From Flavobacterium oncorhynchi (GTDB taxonomy: Bacteria > Bacteroidota > Bacteroidia > Flavobacteriales > Flavobacteriaceae): a stretch of 64,000 bases of DNA. A program made the position numbers and the translations under genes. Location of the stretch: assembly GCF_002217355.1 (NCBI RefSeq), contig NZ_MUHA01000024.1:87615-151614 (forward strand), read 5' to 3'. This document shows positions 50,892-59,200 of this stretch, piece after piece. Below the pieces are notes generated by a model, which saw only the letters and a list, made by a program, of their open reading frames with translations, was not told the DNA's origin and did not search any database. Position 1 is the first letter of the stretch; each line of letters opens with the position of its first letter.

Positions 50892-51257
50892 ATGAAAAAG
50901 ATTTTAAAATTGAGTTTAGTATGTGCAATACTTTTATCAGGAATAAGTTCATATGCAATTGACGGAGGTAATGCTTTCAATTTGCACGTATTAAAAGCTA
51001 ATGGAAAAGTAATCACTTTTGCTTTAAATCAAACTCAAAAAGCAAGCCTTAGTATATACGACAAAAACGGAAGTTTAATTTATTCTGAAAATGCTTCTGG
51101 TAAAGATGGAATTCTAAGAACTTTTAGCTTAGAAGAATTTCCTGCCGGTACTTATTTCTTAGAAATTGAAGACAGCGTTAAAAAAGCAAGACATGAAATT
51201 ACAATAACAGACGAAAGTTCACTTTTATCTTCAAAAGCTCTTTTGACTGCTTATTAA
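50892..51257 (+). CDS. Small secreted protein, array member 2
   Basis: 121 residues, signal peptide ending near SSYA. It is close to members 1 and 3 throughout (SIYDKNGSLIYSENASGKDG, LEEFPAGTYFLEIED) but stops at SSKALLTAY, without the xSAKNTSVxR tail. The DNA after its stop still aligns with the tail codons of the others, so the C-terminus was lost by mutation. Fold and context otherwise as for member 1. Confidence 0.8.
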   Translation: MKKILKLSLVCAILLSGISSYAIDGGNAFNLHVLKANGKVITFALNQTQKASLSIYDKNGSLIYSENASGKDGILRTFSLEEFPAGTYFLEIEDSVKKARHEITITDESSLLSSKALLTAY

Positions 51258-51315
51258 ACAAAAAATAAGCGCCGCAATGCGCTGTAAGAATTTATACTTT
51301 GTTTAAAGTATAAGG

Positions 51316-51392
51316 TTAGATAGTTAGTAAAGTTAAAAACGTGATTGTTTTAAAACAGCTCTTTGTGGTTATTGAGCTGTTTTTTTTGTGCT
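51316..51392 (+). terminator. Conserved 3' module and terminator, copy 2
   Basis: AGGTTAGATAGTTAGTAAAG and the stem ACAGCTC / GAGCTGT with T8, as after members 1 and 3. Confidence 0.85.
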
Positions 51393-51407
51393 TTATTGAA
51401 ATGAGAT

Positions 51408-51514
51408 TTTAACCGCAAAGTTCGCAAAGTTTTTTAGACAAAGCTTTGCGAACTTTGCGTTTTTCTAAATTCAGCATATTAAAAACCATCGCGTGCTTTG
51501 CGGTTAAATCCACA
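51408..51514. repeat. Dispersed AACCGCAAAG-type palindromic repeat
   Basis: CGCAAAGTTCGCAAAG and CTTTGCGAACTTTGCG are perfect inner arms; TTTAACCGCAAAG and CTTTGCGGTTAAA are outer arms. Confidence 0.82.
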
Positions 51515-51574
51515 TAATACCTGTAAATAAATTCTTAATTCAATGTAAATTCAAAATCAAGAAAATCATTGAAA

Positions 51575-51707
51575 AATAATAACCAAATTAACAAAAACAG
51601 TAAATATTCTTTATATTTTAACCTATAACGGTTTCGTAAATGAGAATACAGCATCGAAATTGGAAAATAGAGTTGTTAAAATACACGCACCTCTGTAGTA
51701 ATTTTAC
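51575..51707 (+). promoter_or_regulatory. Conserved element copy 3 (before small-protein gene 3)
   Basis: Core TAACCTATAACGGTTTCGTA at 51619-51638, then GAATACAGCATCGAAATTGG and TAATTTTAC at 51699-51707. The core ends 106 bp before the ATG at 51745. Confidence 0.75.
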
Positions 51708-51744
51708 TTCAGAGAATTAAACTAATAATTTAAAACTAAGTATT

Positions 51745-52152
51745 ATGAAAAAGATTTTAAAATTGAGTTTAGTATGTGCAGTACTTTTTACTGGAATGAG
51801 TACGTATGCAATCGATGGAAATGAAGATTTTAATCTTCATGTAATAAAAGCAAACGGAAAGCTTATAACATTTGCTCTTAATAAAGTGCAAAAAGCAAAT
51901 CTGGCAATTTATGACAAAGACGGATCTCTAATTTATTCTGAAAATGCTTCGGGTAAAGATGGAATTTTAAGAACTTTTAATCTTGAAGAATTTCCAGAAG
52001 GAACTTACTTCTTAGAAGTTGAGGATAATGTAAAAAAAGTAACGCATCAAATCACCATTACAGATGATGCAACTGTATTATCAAAAAAAGCGGTTTCATC
52101 AGTTTACAAAGCAGGTTTTTCTGCAAAAAATACAAGCGTAGCAGTACGCTAA
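51745..52152 (+). CDS. Small secreted protein, array member 3
   Basis: 135 residues with a signal peptide ending near STYA. Nearly the same as member 1 (AIDGNEDFNLHVIKANGKLI, LAIYDKDGSLIYSE, LEEFPEGTYFLEVED, tail SAKNTSVAVR). The beta-sandwich pattern and terminal Arg are kept. Same upstream element and terminator as members 1 and 2, so the three likely respond together. Function unknown. Confidence 0.82.
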   Translation: MKKILKLSLVCAVLFTGMSTYAIDGNEDFNLHVIKANGKLITFALNKVQKANLAIYDKDGSLIYSENASGKDGILRTFNLEEFPEGTYFLEVEDNVKKVTHQITITDDATVLSKKAVSSVYKAGFSAKNTSVAVR

Positions 52153-52172
52153 AAGGTTATACTTCTCATAAA

Positions 52173-52258
52173 GTATAAATCAAGGTTAGATAGTTAGTAA
52201 AGTTAAAAAACGTAAGTTTTAAAAACAGCTCTTTGTGGTTACTGAGCTGTTTTTTTTG
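52173..52258 (+). terminator. Conserved 3' module and terminator, copy 3
   Basis: AGGTTAGATAGTTAGTAAAG, then the stem ACAGCTC / GAGCTGT with T8. Confidence 0.85.
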
Positions 52259-52454
52259 TTTTAAACTCAAGCAGATTTCATTGTTTATTTTTATTTTGAA
52301 AAACTATTCTTAATAAATGTATAACACTGGTTTTTATGTCATTAAAAAAATGATATAAAAAAACATCCAAAACACCAGTAATTACGTATATAGTGTAAAC
52401 AAAATACAGAAATAGTTTTAAATCAGCATTTTACATCATTAAAAAAGCACTTTT

Positions 52455-52488
52455 TTTGCATAAAATTAAATTTGTATTTGTAGTTTTG
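52455..52488 (+). promoter_or_regulatory. Promoter of small-protein gene 4 (TTTG / TAGTTTTG)
   Basis: -33-like TTTG at 52455-52458 and -7 TAGTTTTG at 52481-52488, 22 bp apart; the -7 is 35 bp before the ATG. It differs from the element shared by members 1-3. Confidence 0.6.
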
Positions 52489-52523
52489 CGCGTTCCACAT
52501 TAGTAATAAACATTAAAAAAAAC

Positions 52524-52910
52524 ATGACAAGATTTACCAAAACAGGGTTAGTTGCGGCCTTTTTTTTAGCAACTGTATTTTCTTATGCCATTGATGGAAA
52601 AGGAGATTATATTTTGAACATTAAAACCGGAGAAGGAAAAGTAGTAAGCTTTACTTTAGATACTGTTCAAAAATCATCATTTTCTATCTACGACGAAAAT
52701 CACAATTTACTTTATGCTGGAGAATCTGCAGCAAACAAATTAGAGGTTTCAAAAACAATAAGTCTTGAAGGTTTTCCAGCCGGAACTTATGTTCTTGAAG
52801 TAAAAGCAAACGATAAGGTTGCAAAACATGAGATTAAAGTTGCTTCTAAAAAAGTAAAAACCGTAAAGTTAGACGAATCAGTAAATGAAAGTCCATCTTT
52901 TCGCCGCTAA
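52524..52910 (+). CDS. Small secreted protein, array member 4 (divergent)
   Basis: 128 residues with a signal peptide ending near FSYA. It shares AIDGKGDYILNIK, FSIYDENHNLLYAGE and LEGFPAGTYVLEVKAND with the others, but the sequence has diverged and the Lys-rich C-terminus ends NESPSFRR. It lacks the conserved upstream element, having its own TAnnTTTG promoter, so it is probably regulated separately from members 1-3. Function unknown. Confidence 0.78.
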   Translation: MTRFTKTGLVAAFFLATVFSYAIDGKGDYILNIKTGEGKVVSFTLDTVQKSSFSIYDENHNLLYAGESAANKLEVSKTISLEGFPAGTYVLEVKANDKVAKHEIKVASKKVKTVKLDESVNESPSFRR

Positions 52911-52929
52911 TTTTTTGCTCTAAAAATTA

Positions 52930-52964
52930 GAAAGCATCAGCCGCAGCTGATGCTTTTTTATTTA
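52930..52964. terminator. Bidirectional terminator
   Basis: The perfect stem AAAGCATCAGC / GCTGATGCTTT with a 4-nt loop lies between convergent genes. Confidence 0.92.
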
Positions 52965-53417
52965 TTCCCTTTCTTGATTTCTAAAATTATTCCCAATTTG
53001 AATCAGTTTCCAAAACAAATTAGAATCCATAGGAAGAGGGATTTTCTGAATATCATTCTCTAAATCCTTATTATAAAGTGACGAATGCAAAACAGCATAA
53101 CATAAATCTAATAAATCAATTGCAGTAAAACTTTGTTTATACTCTAAGCGCAGTTCTTCGCTGTTTGCAAAACATACATTTCCCGTTTCTTTTTTGTCAA
53201 GAAACAATAAACAGTATCGATTTGTAATACTCTTTAGCAATTCAGAATTTAATTCTGATCTTTCCTGAAAAAGACTATTAAGAGTAAAATAAATTACTTT
53301 TTCATCTAATGAAATTTTTAAAACAAGCTTTTCTAAATCAACTTTCAGAAGATCTTTTTCCTTGCTTTCATCAACACGAAAATTAATTATTTTATCTAAG
53401 TATTGTCGAACTGTCAT
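52962..53417 (-). CDS. Orphan protein like the C-terminus of type ISP restriction-modification enzymes
   Basis: 151 residues, cytoplasmic, with its own start codon. The C-terminal 55 residues follow the end of type ISP/IIG restriction-methyltransferases: FTAIDLLDLCYAVLHSSLY, then IPLPMDSNLFWKLIQIGNNF, matching the usual FxPxDILDYIYAVLHSxxY and PYPKDxxxFWxLxxLGxxLR pattern. No helicase, nuclease or methyltransferase motifs occur in this gene or nearby. It could be a remnant of a lost system or a domain that took on a new role. The N-terminal half (MTVRQYLDKIINFRVDESK) is not recognised. Confidence 0.6.
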   Translation of the reverse strand: MTVRQYLDKIINFRVDESKEKDLLKVDLEKLVLKISLDEKVIYFTLNSLFQERSELNSELLKSITNRYCLLFLDKKETGNVCFANSEELRLEYKQSFTAIDLLDLCYAVLHSSLYNKDLENDIQKIPLPMDSNLFWKLIQIGNNFRNQERE

Positions 53418-53605
53418 AATATTCTTAACTTTATAACTCTAAAGTTATAATTTATCCTTTGCATAAATGAAATATTTATTCTGATAAATCGTTTTTCATT
53501 ATAAGAAATTTTCTATTTAATGCGTTAATTTGTTTCTGACAGCCCTAAAAAATCGATAAAACTAAAAAAACACCGTCTAAATACATGTTATATACTTGAT
53601 TTAGA

Positions 53606-53613
53606 TATATTTG
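53606..53613 (+). promoter_or_regulatory. -7 element (TATATTTG) of the OmpA-fragment gene
   Basis: A full TAnnTTTG match, 46 bp before the ATG at 53660. Confidence 0.55.
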
Positions 53614-53659
53614 CAAAAATAAAAAATAATAACCAAACCATTCATTTAAACCAATATTC

Positions 53660-54046
53660 ATGAAAGAAAAACTAGCTGTATTAGTGCTGTTGACTGTTTT
53701 TTCACTTCGTGTTTCTGCTCAAAATGAAAAGCCTTTCATAACAGACAAGATAAGCGATAAGTATGCTTATGTTGATGTGATTAAAACTTACGAACGTATT
53801 GCTGCAAAAGGCTACAAATCTGTCGACTTGTTTCAAAAACTAGGAAATTCCTCTTACTCTAACTACAAACTAGAGAAAGCTGCCGCGTGGTACGGTGAAC
53901 TTTTCGCTATAACATCAGATTTAGAACCTGTTTATTATTATCGCTACGCAGAATCTTTGCGATTTATTTGTCAAAATGAAAAAGCCGATGCTGTTATCGA
54001 AAAACTAAATCGTAAACCCAAAGTTATTACTAGAAAAAAGGTTTAA
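53660..54046 (+). pseudogene. Truncated OmpA-family protein, N-terminal part
   Basis: 128 residues with a signal peptide ending in VSAQ. KYAYVDVIKTYERIAAKGYK, DLFQKLGNSSYSNYKLEKAA, WYGELFAITSDLEPVYYYRY match the N-terminal TPR-like part of Flavobacteriia OmpA-family proteins, which are about 600-700 residues long and end in a peptidoglycan-binding OmpA domain. Here the protein stops at ITRKKV and the remaining domains are missing. It keeps a promoter, start codon and terminator, so a short protein may still be made; the domain loss and the duplicated 3' end nearby point to decay. Confidence 0.65.
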
Positions 54047-54064
54047 AAGAAACTGATATAAATA

Positions 54065-54097
54065 AAACCTCTCAGAAATGAGAGGTTTTTTGTTTTT
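54065..54097 (+). terminator. Terminator after the OmpA fragment
   Basis: The stem AAACCTCTCA / TGAGAGGTTT with a 4-nt loop and T6. Confidence 0.9.
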
Positions 54098-54124
54098 ATT
54101 CCACTCCAGTAATACCACAATATT

Positions 54125-54213
54125 GTCATTTCGATGTAAGGAGAAATCTCCGTACGCTGAGCACACACTGTTGTGGAGTTTCTTGTGGATATTTCTCCTT
54201 ACATCGAAATAAC
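54125..54213. repeat. Dispersed GTCATTTCGA-type palindromic repeat
   Basis: GTCATTTCGATGTAAGGAGA with AATC pairs with ATTTCTCCTTACATCGAAAT on the right. It is the second member of the family at 45748-45847 and separates the OmpA fragment from the duplicate of its 3' end. Confidence 0.85.
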
Positions 54214-54297
54214 AAACTTTATGAAGTTTTACTGTGTTATTAGAGATAGTATTCCGCTTGTGCATTATTTGGGTTCACGAATAAAATGCTTACCCTA

Positions 54298-54360
54298 GCT
54301 GATGCTGTTATCGAAAAACTAAATAGTAAGCTCAAAGTTATTACAAGAAAAAAGGTTTAA
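54298..54360 (+). pseudogene. 63-bp duplicate of the 3' end of the OmpA-fragment gene
   Basis: It aligns without gaps with 53984-54046, differing at 5 of 63 positions, and would encode ADAVIEKLN then a VITRKKV end and a stop, in an otherwise non-coding stretch. It is the tail of a second, mostly deleted copy of that gene, followed by its own terminator at 54382. Confidence 0.8.
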
Positions 54361-54381
54361 AACAGCAATAGTATACAAAAT

Positions 54382-54416
54382 ACAAAAGCATCCATTTATG
54401 GTGGATGCTTTTTTAT
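54382..54416. terminator. Bidirectional terminator
   Basis: The stem AAAAGCATCCA / TGGATGCTTTT with a 7-nt loop, at the end of the convergent T9SS-sorted gene. Confidence 0.88.
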
Positions 54417-54420
54417 CTCT

Positions 54421-56031
54421 TTACTTTTTTATAATCTTTTTAGTAATCTCAGTTCCATTAATTTTAGCCTTCAAAATATAGGTTCCTTGATGTAAATTGG
54501 ATATATCAATTTTATCACCATTTAAATCAGATTTACCACTTACTAATCGGCCATTTAAATCAAAAATTTGAATGTCTTCAATTTCGCTGTAATCTTCAGT
54601 ATGGAAATTTACAAAGTTTTTTGAAGGGTTTGGGTACAGATTTAAAGATTTTCTTTGATCTATAGAAACTGTACTTAAATTTTTTGCAAACTTATACAGT
54701 TTATTATCTTTAGAATAATACAAATAATCATTGTAAGCAAAAGGTTCAAGAATATTGTCTAATGAACTAATATTTTCCGTAGTTTGTAAAGAATTATTTA
54801 AAATCCAACCTTTCCTTTGAGTAGTTTTTTCTCTTGAATTCATAATAAAATATTCATCCTTATTAATTTTCAAAATAACCCCTCTATTGATGTCACGGAA
54901 CGCCACGGGTCTTTCTAAATCATTTGCCAATGATAATTCTTTAACACTAGACAAAATATTTGTAGATAAATCCATCGAAACCAAGGATGTTCCTCCCGTT
55001 GAATTGAATGAACTAAAAAGCAAAGAATTCTCTGTTTTCACAAAATTAGAAGGAAAAAAGTATTGCATACTTGTCTTATCATGAATAGGAAAAAGATCAT
55101 GGCTTTCTGCGTTGAATTTCAATATTGTTAAGTTATTAATACTTGAAGTAAAAAACATTAAATATAAGTTGCCATTTACTTCAATAATATCGCTAAAATC
55201 AACCAGTTTATAATCTTTATTTTTAGTATTTCCGACGCTTTTAGTATTTGCAAGAGTTCCATCAGTTTCAAACAAAAAAGATCTGCTAACAAAATATAAT
55301 TTATTTTTATATTCTATATATTGACTCAAAATAGAAGTCCCGCCATTGGTCGATCCACCTTCAGTATATTTTCCTGAACCGTTTCCATCAATTTCTTCTG
55401 TTATTGGAAATGTTCCACCAGAAGTCCCATCACTTCTCCAAACTCTTGAATTATTACTCCCTTGAGGCTGAAATGTAAATATAAAGGTATTATTACACTT
55501 TCCTTGAAATGAAACTCTATTCGAAATAGAGAAATCATTCTTTATCATTATCGAACCAACTGCTGTTCCATCTGTTTTCCAAAGTTCTATAGAATTATCT
55601 ACGTTTCTAATGATAAAAAAAATTGTATTTCCTACAGTAGTCAATCTTGTCACTCTGCCATTAAGAAAAGTTGTTATTTTTTCAGGAACTTCTGTTTTAC
55701 CATTTATTTTCCATATTTCTCCATTAGAATCTACATCTTTGGCAATAAAATATAGATCATCATTTAAAATAGTTGATGTCTGTTTTAAATTTGCAACCGT
55801 CGAATTACCACTTCCTGCATTAATATCTTTTAACAAGCTTGTATTAGAAGTTGTTCCGTCACTTTGCCATATTTCTTTCCCAGTACTAGTTTCATAACCT
55901 TCAAAAAAAAACTTTTTATTAAAGAGAACTGAACTCATCGGAGTACCAGGAGAAAAATTATAAATTTCTTGTTGAGCACTAACTTCAGTAAATAAAAAAA
56001 TAAAAAAAAATAAAAGTAGTTTTGTTTTCAT
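54421..56031 (-). CDS. T9SS-sorted surface protein with ELWxSDGT repeats
   Basis: 536 residues. A signal peptide ending in VSAQ is followed by repeated segments of the hyalin/ELWxxDGT type (GKEIWQSDGT, IELWKTDGTAVGS, SRVWRSDGTSGGT), each with a trailing beta strand, suggesting a propeller-like fold. The last 75 residues form a type A T9SS sorting domain: LNLYPNPSKNFVNFHTED, IQIFDLNGRLVSG and ISNLHQGTYILKA, ending KKIIKK. The T9SS exports such proteins across the outer membrane and removes the domain. Substrate or partner of the surface part is unknown. It is a single-gene unit. Confidence 0.9.
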   Translation of the reverse strand: MKTKLLLFFFIFLFTEVSAQQEIYNFSPGTPMSSVLFNKKFFFEGYETSTGKEIWQSDGTTSNTSLLKDINAGSGNSTVANLKQTSTILNDDLYFIAKDVDSNGEIWKINGKTEVPEKITTFLNGRVTRLTTVGNTIFFIIRNVDNSIELWKTDGTAVGSIMIKNDFSISNRVSFQGKCNNTFIFTFQPQGSNNSRVWRSDGTSGGTFPITEEIDGNGSGKYTEGGSTNGGTSILSQYIEYKNKLYFVSRSFLFETDGTLANTKSVGNTKNKDYKLVDFSDIIEVNGNLYLMFFTSSINNLTILKFNAESHDLFPIHDKTSMQYFFPSNFVKTENSLLFSSFNSTGGTSLVSMDLSTNILSSVKELSLANDLERPVAFRDINRGVILKINKDEYFIMNSREKTTQRKGWILNNSLQTTENISSLDNILEPFAYNDYLYYSKDNKLYKFAKNLSTVSIDQRKSLNLYPNPSKNFVNFHTEDYSEIEDIQIFDLNGRLVSGKSDLNGDKIDISNLHQGTYILKAKINGTEITKKIIKK

Positions 56032-56146
56032 ATAAGTATCTTCAATAAAATTACATAAATATTGTTAATCAAAAAAAATGCTTTTTAATTAAATTTAACA
56101 GTAAATATATAACGATTTATATTACAAATATCATTTTACAAACAAA

Positions 56147-56184
56147 AAACGCATTCGATAGTTAAATCAAATGCGTTTTTATTA
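56147..56184 (-). terminator. Terminator of the mutase gene
   Basis: The stem AAAACGCATT / AATGCGTTTT with a 14-nt loop lies 18 bp past the stop. Confidence 0.82.
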
Positions 56185-56201
56185 TTTAAGAAAAAAACTA
56201 T

Positions 56202-59200
56202 CTACATATTCCTTCTATACTGTCCGCCAACTTCAAACAATGCCGAAGTAATCTGACCTAACGAACAAACTTTTGTAGCTTCCATTAAATGATCGAATAA
56301 GTTTTCGTTTTTAATAGCCGCTTCTTGCAGTTTATTTAAATGCTCGTTTACTTTTGCTTCGTGAAACTGGTGTAAATTATCCAGCATCGTGATTTGATAT
56401 TGCTTTTCTTCTTCGGTGGCACGAATAACTTCTGCCGGAATTACCGTTGGAGAACCTTTTGAACTTAAGAATGTATTTACACCCACAATTGGGAAATCGC
56501 CATTGTGTTTTAGGGTTTCATAATACAAACTTTCTTCCTGAATTTTAGATCTTTGGTACATTGTTTCCATTGCGCCAAGAACTCCTCCTCTTTCTGTGAT
56601 TCTGTCAAATTCTTGAAGAACTGCGGCTTCAACTAAATCGGTTAATTCTTCGATGATGAACGAACCTTGAATTGGATTTTCGTTTTTAGCTAAACCTAAT
56701 TCTTTATTAATAATCAGCTGAATTGCCATTGCACGACGTACAGATTCTTCTGTTGGCGTTGTAATCGCTTCGTCGTAAGCATTGGTGTGCAATGAATTAC
56801 AGTTGTCATAAATCGCGTATAAAGCCTGTAAAGTTGTTCTGATATCGTTGAAATCAATTTCTTGCGCATGTAACGAACGTCCAGAAGTCTGAATATGATA
56901 TTTCAGCATTTGTGCTCTTTCGTTGGCTCCGTATTTGTTTTTCATGGCTTTTGCCCAAATTTTACGTGCCACACGACCAATTACCGAATATTCTGGATCT
57001 ACTCCGTTTGAGAAAAAGAATGATAAGTTTGGTCCAAAATCGTTGATGTTCATTCCACGGCTCAAATAATATTCCACATAAGTGAAACCATTTGAAAGCG
57101 TAAAGGCCAATTGTGTAATTGGGTTTGCTCCTGCCTCGGCAATATGATATCCTGAAATCGAAACCGAATAGAAATTACGAACGTTTTTAGTAATAAAATA
57201 TTCCTGAACATCTCCCATTAAACGTAAAGCAAATTCAGTTGAGAAAATACAAGTATTCTGCGCCTGATCTTCTTTCAAAATATCAGCTTGAACGGTTCCT
57301 CGAACTTGCGAAAGTGTTCTGACTTTTATTTCATTATAAACCTCCAAAGGTAAAACCTGATCTCCTGTAACGCCCAAAAGCATTAGTCCTAAACCATTAT
57401 TTCCTTCTGGTAAATCGCCTTGGTATTTTGGTCTTTCAATACCTTTAGCAGCATATATTTTGTTGATTTTTGCCTCAACTTCTTTTTCTAATTCGTTGGT
57501 TTTAATGTACAATTCGCATTGCTGATCAATTGCCGCGTTCATAAAAAAGCCTAACAACATTGGCGCTGGCCCATTAATCGTCATACTTACAGATGTTAAA
57601 GCATGCACCAAATCAAAACCTGAATACAACTTTTTAGCATCGTCTAAACAACAAATTGAAACTCCCGCATTCCCGATTTTTCCATAAATATCTGGACGCA
57701 AATCTGGATCATTTCCATATAAAGTCACACTGTCAAAAGCAGTCGAAAGTCGTTTTGCAGGCAATCCTGCACTTACATAATGAAAACGTTTATTGGTTCT
57801 TTCTGGTCCGCCCTCGCCCGCAAACATTCTAGACGGATCTTCGCCTTCACGTTTAAACGGATACAATCCCGATGCAAAAGGAAATTCTCCAGGAACATTT
57901 TCCTGTAAATTCCAACGTAAAATATCGCCCCAGCCTTCATATTTAGGCAAAGCAATTTTCGGAATCTGTAAATGTGATAAACTTTCAGAATGTGTTGCAA
58001 TTTTGATTTCTTTATCACGAACTTTAAATGAGTAAACTGGATTTTTATATTTCGCTACTTTTTCATCCCAATTCAAGATAATTTCCCAATTGTACGGATC
58101 TAAATCCATTTTTACCTTATCGAATTGATTTAGTAAAAGATTTAAAAAGATTCTATTTTCGTCGAGTCCTTCGACTCCGCTCAGGATGACACTATCGTCA
58201 TCAATTCCCGCTTTATTGATTTGAGGAACTTTACCAGAAACCGATTCTATGGTTTTGAAAATTCCGTACAATTTCTGCGCTACTTTTTGCTGTGAAACTG
58301 CAGTTTCATCATAACTTCTGTTGTTCTCTGCAATTTCAGATAAATAACGTGTTCTGTGTGGCGGAATCACGAAGATTTTCTCGCTCATTTCCTTTGTGAT
58401 TGTAAAAGTCGACTTCAAATCTGAAGCCGTTTTTTCAACCACTTTATCCATAATTGCTTTGTAAAGCGTGTTCATTCCCGGATCGTTAAACTGCGAAGCA
58501 ATTGTTCCGAAAACAGGCATTTCGTCTGGATTTTTATCCCAAAGATTATGGTTTCTTTGATACTGTTTTTTTACATCGCGCAAAGCATCAAGCGCGCCGC
58601 GTTTATCAAATTTGTTTAAAGCTACTAAATCAGCAAAATCAAGCATGTCGATTTTTTCCAATTGCGTTGCAGCTCCAAATTCTGGAGTCATTACATATAA
58701 AGAAACATCAGAATGATCCATAATTTCGGTATCAGACTGACCAATTCCAGAAGTTTCCAAAATAATCAAATCGTATTTTGCGGCTTTTAAAACCTGAATC
58801 GCTTCGGCTACATATTTCGACAATGCCAAATTAGATTGACGAGTTGCCAGCGAACGCATATATACACGAGGATTATTTATGGCATTCATACGGATTCTGT
58901 CTCCTAAAAGCGCTCCTCCCGTTTTTCTTTTTGATGGATCGACAGAAATTAATCCGATTGTTTTCTCTGGAAAATCAATTAAAAAACGACGTACTAATTC
59001 ATCAACCAAAGATGATTTCCCTGCTCCGCCCGTTCCTGTAATTCCTAAAACAGGAATTTTAGAATCGGCATTGCTTTCGTGAATTTTATCAAAAACAGGT
59101 TTTGCAATCTCAGGAAAATTCTCTGCAGCCGAAATTAAACGCGCAATTGCTGTTGGAACTTTATTTTCGATATGATCGATTTCTCCATTTAATTTGTCTC

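Noticed and set aside
54241..54420. Possible small gene after the palindrome near 54.3 kb
   Set aside because: Only 63 bp are gene-like and they copy the 3' end of the neighbouring gene; there is no start codon context for a full gene.
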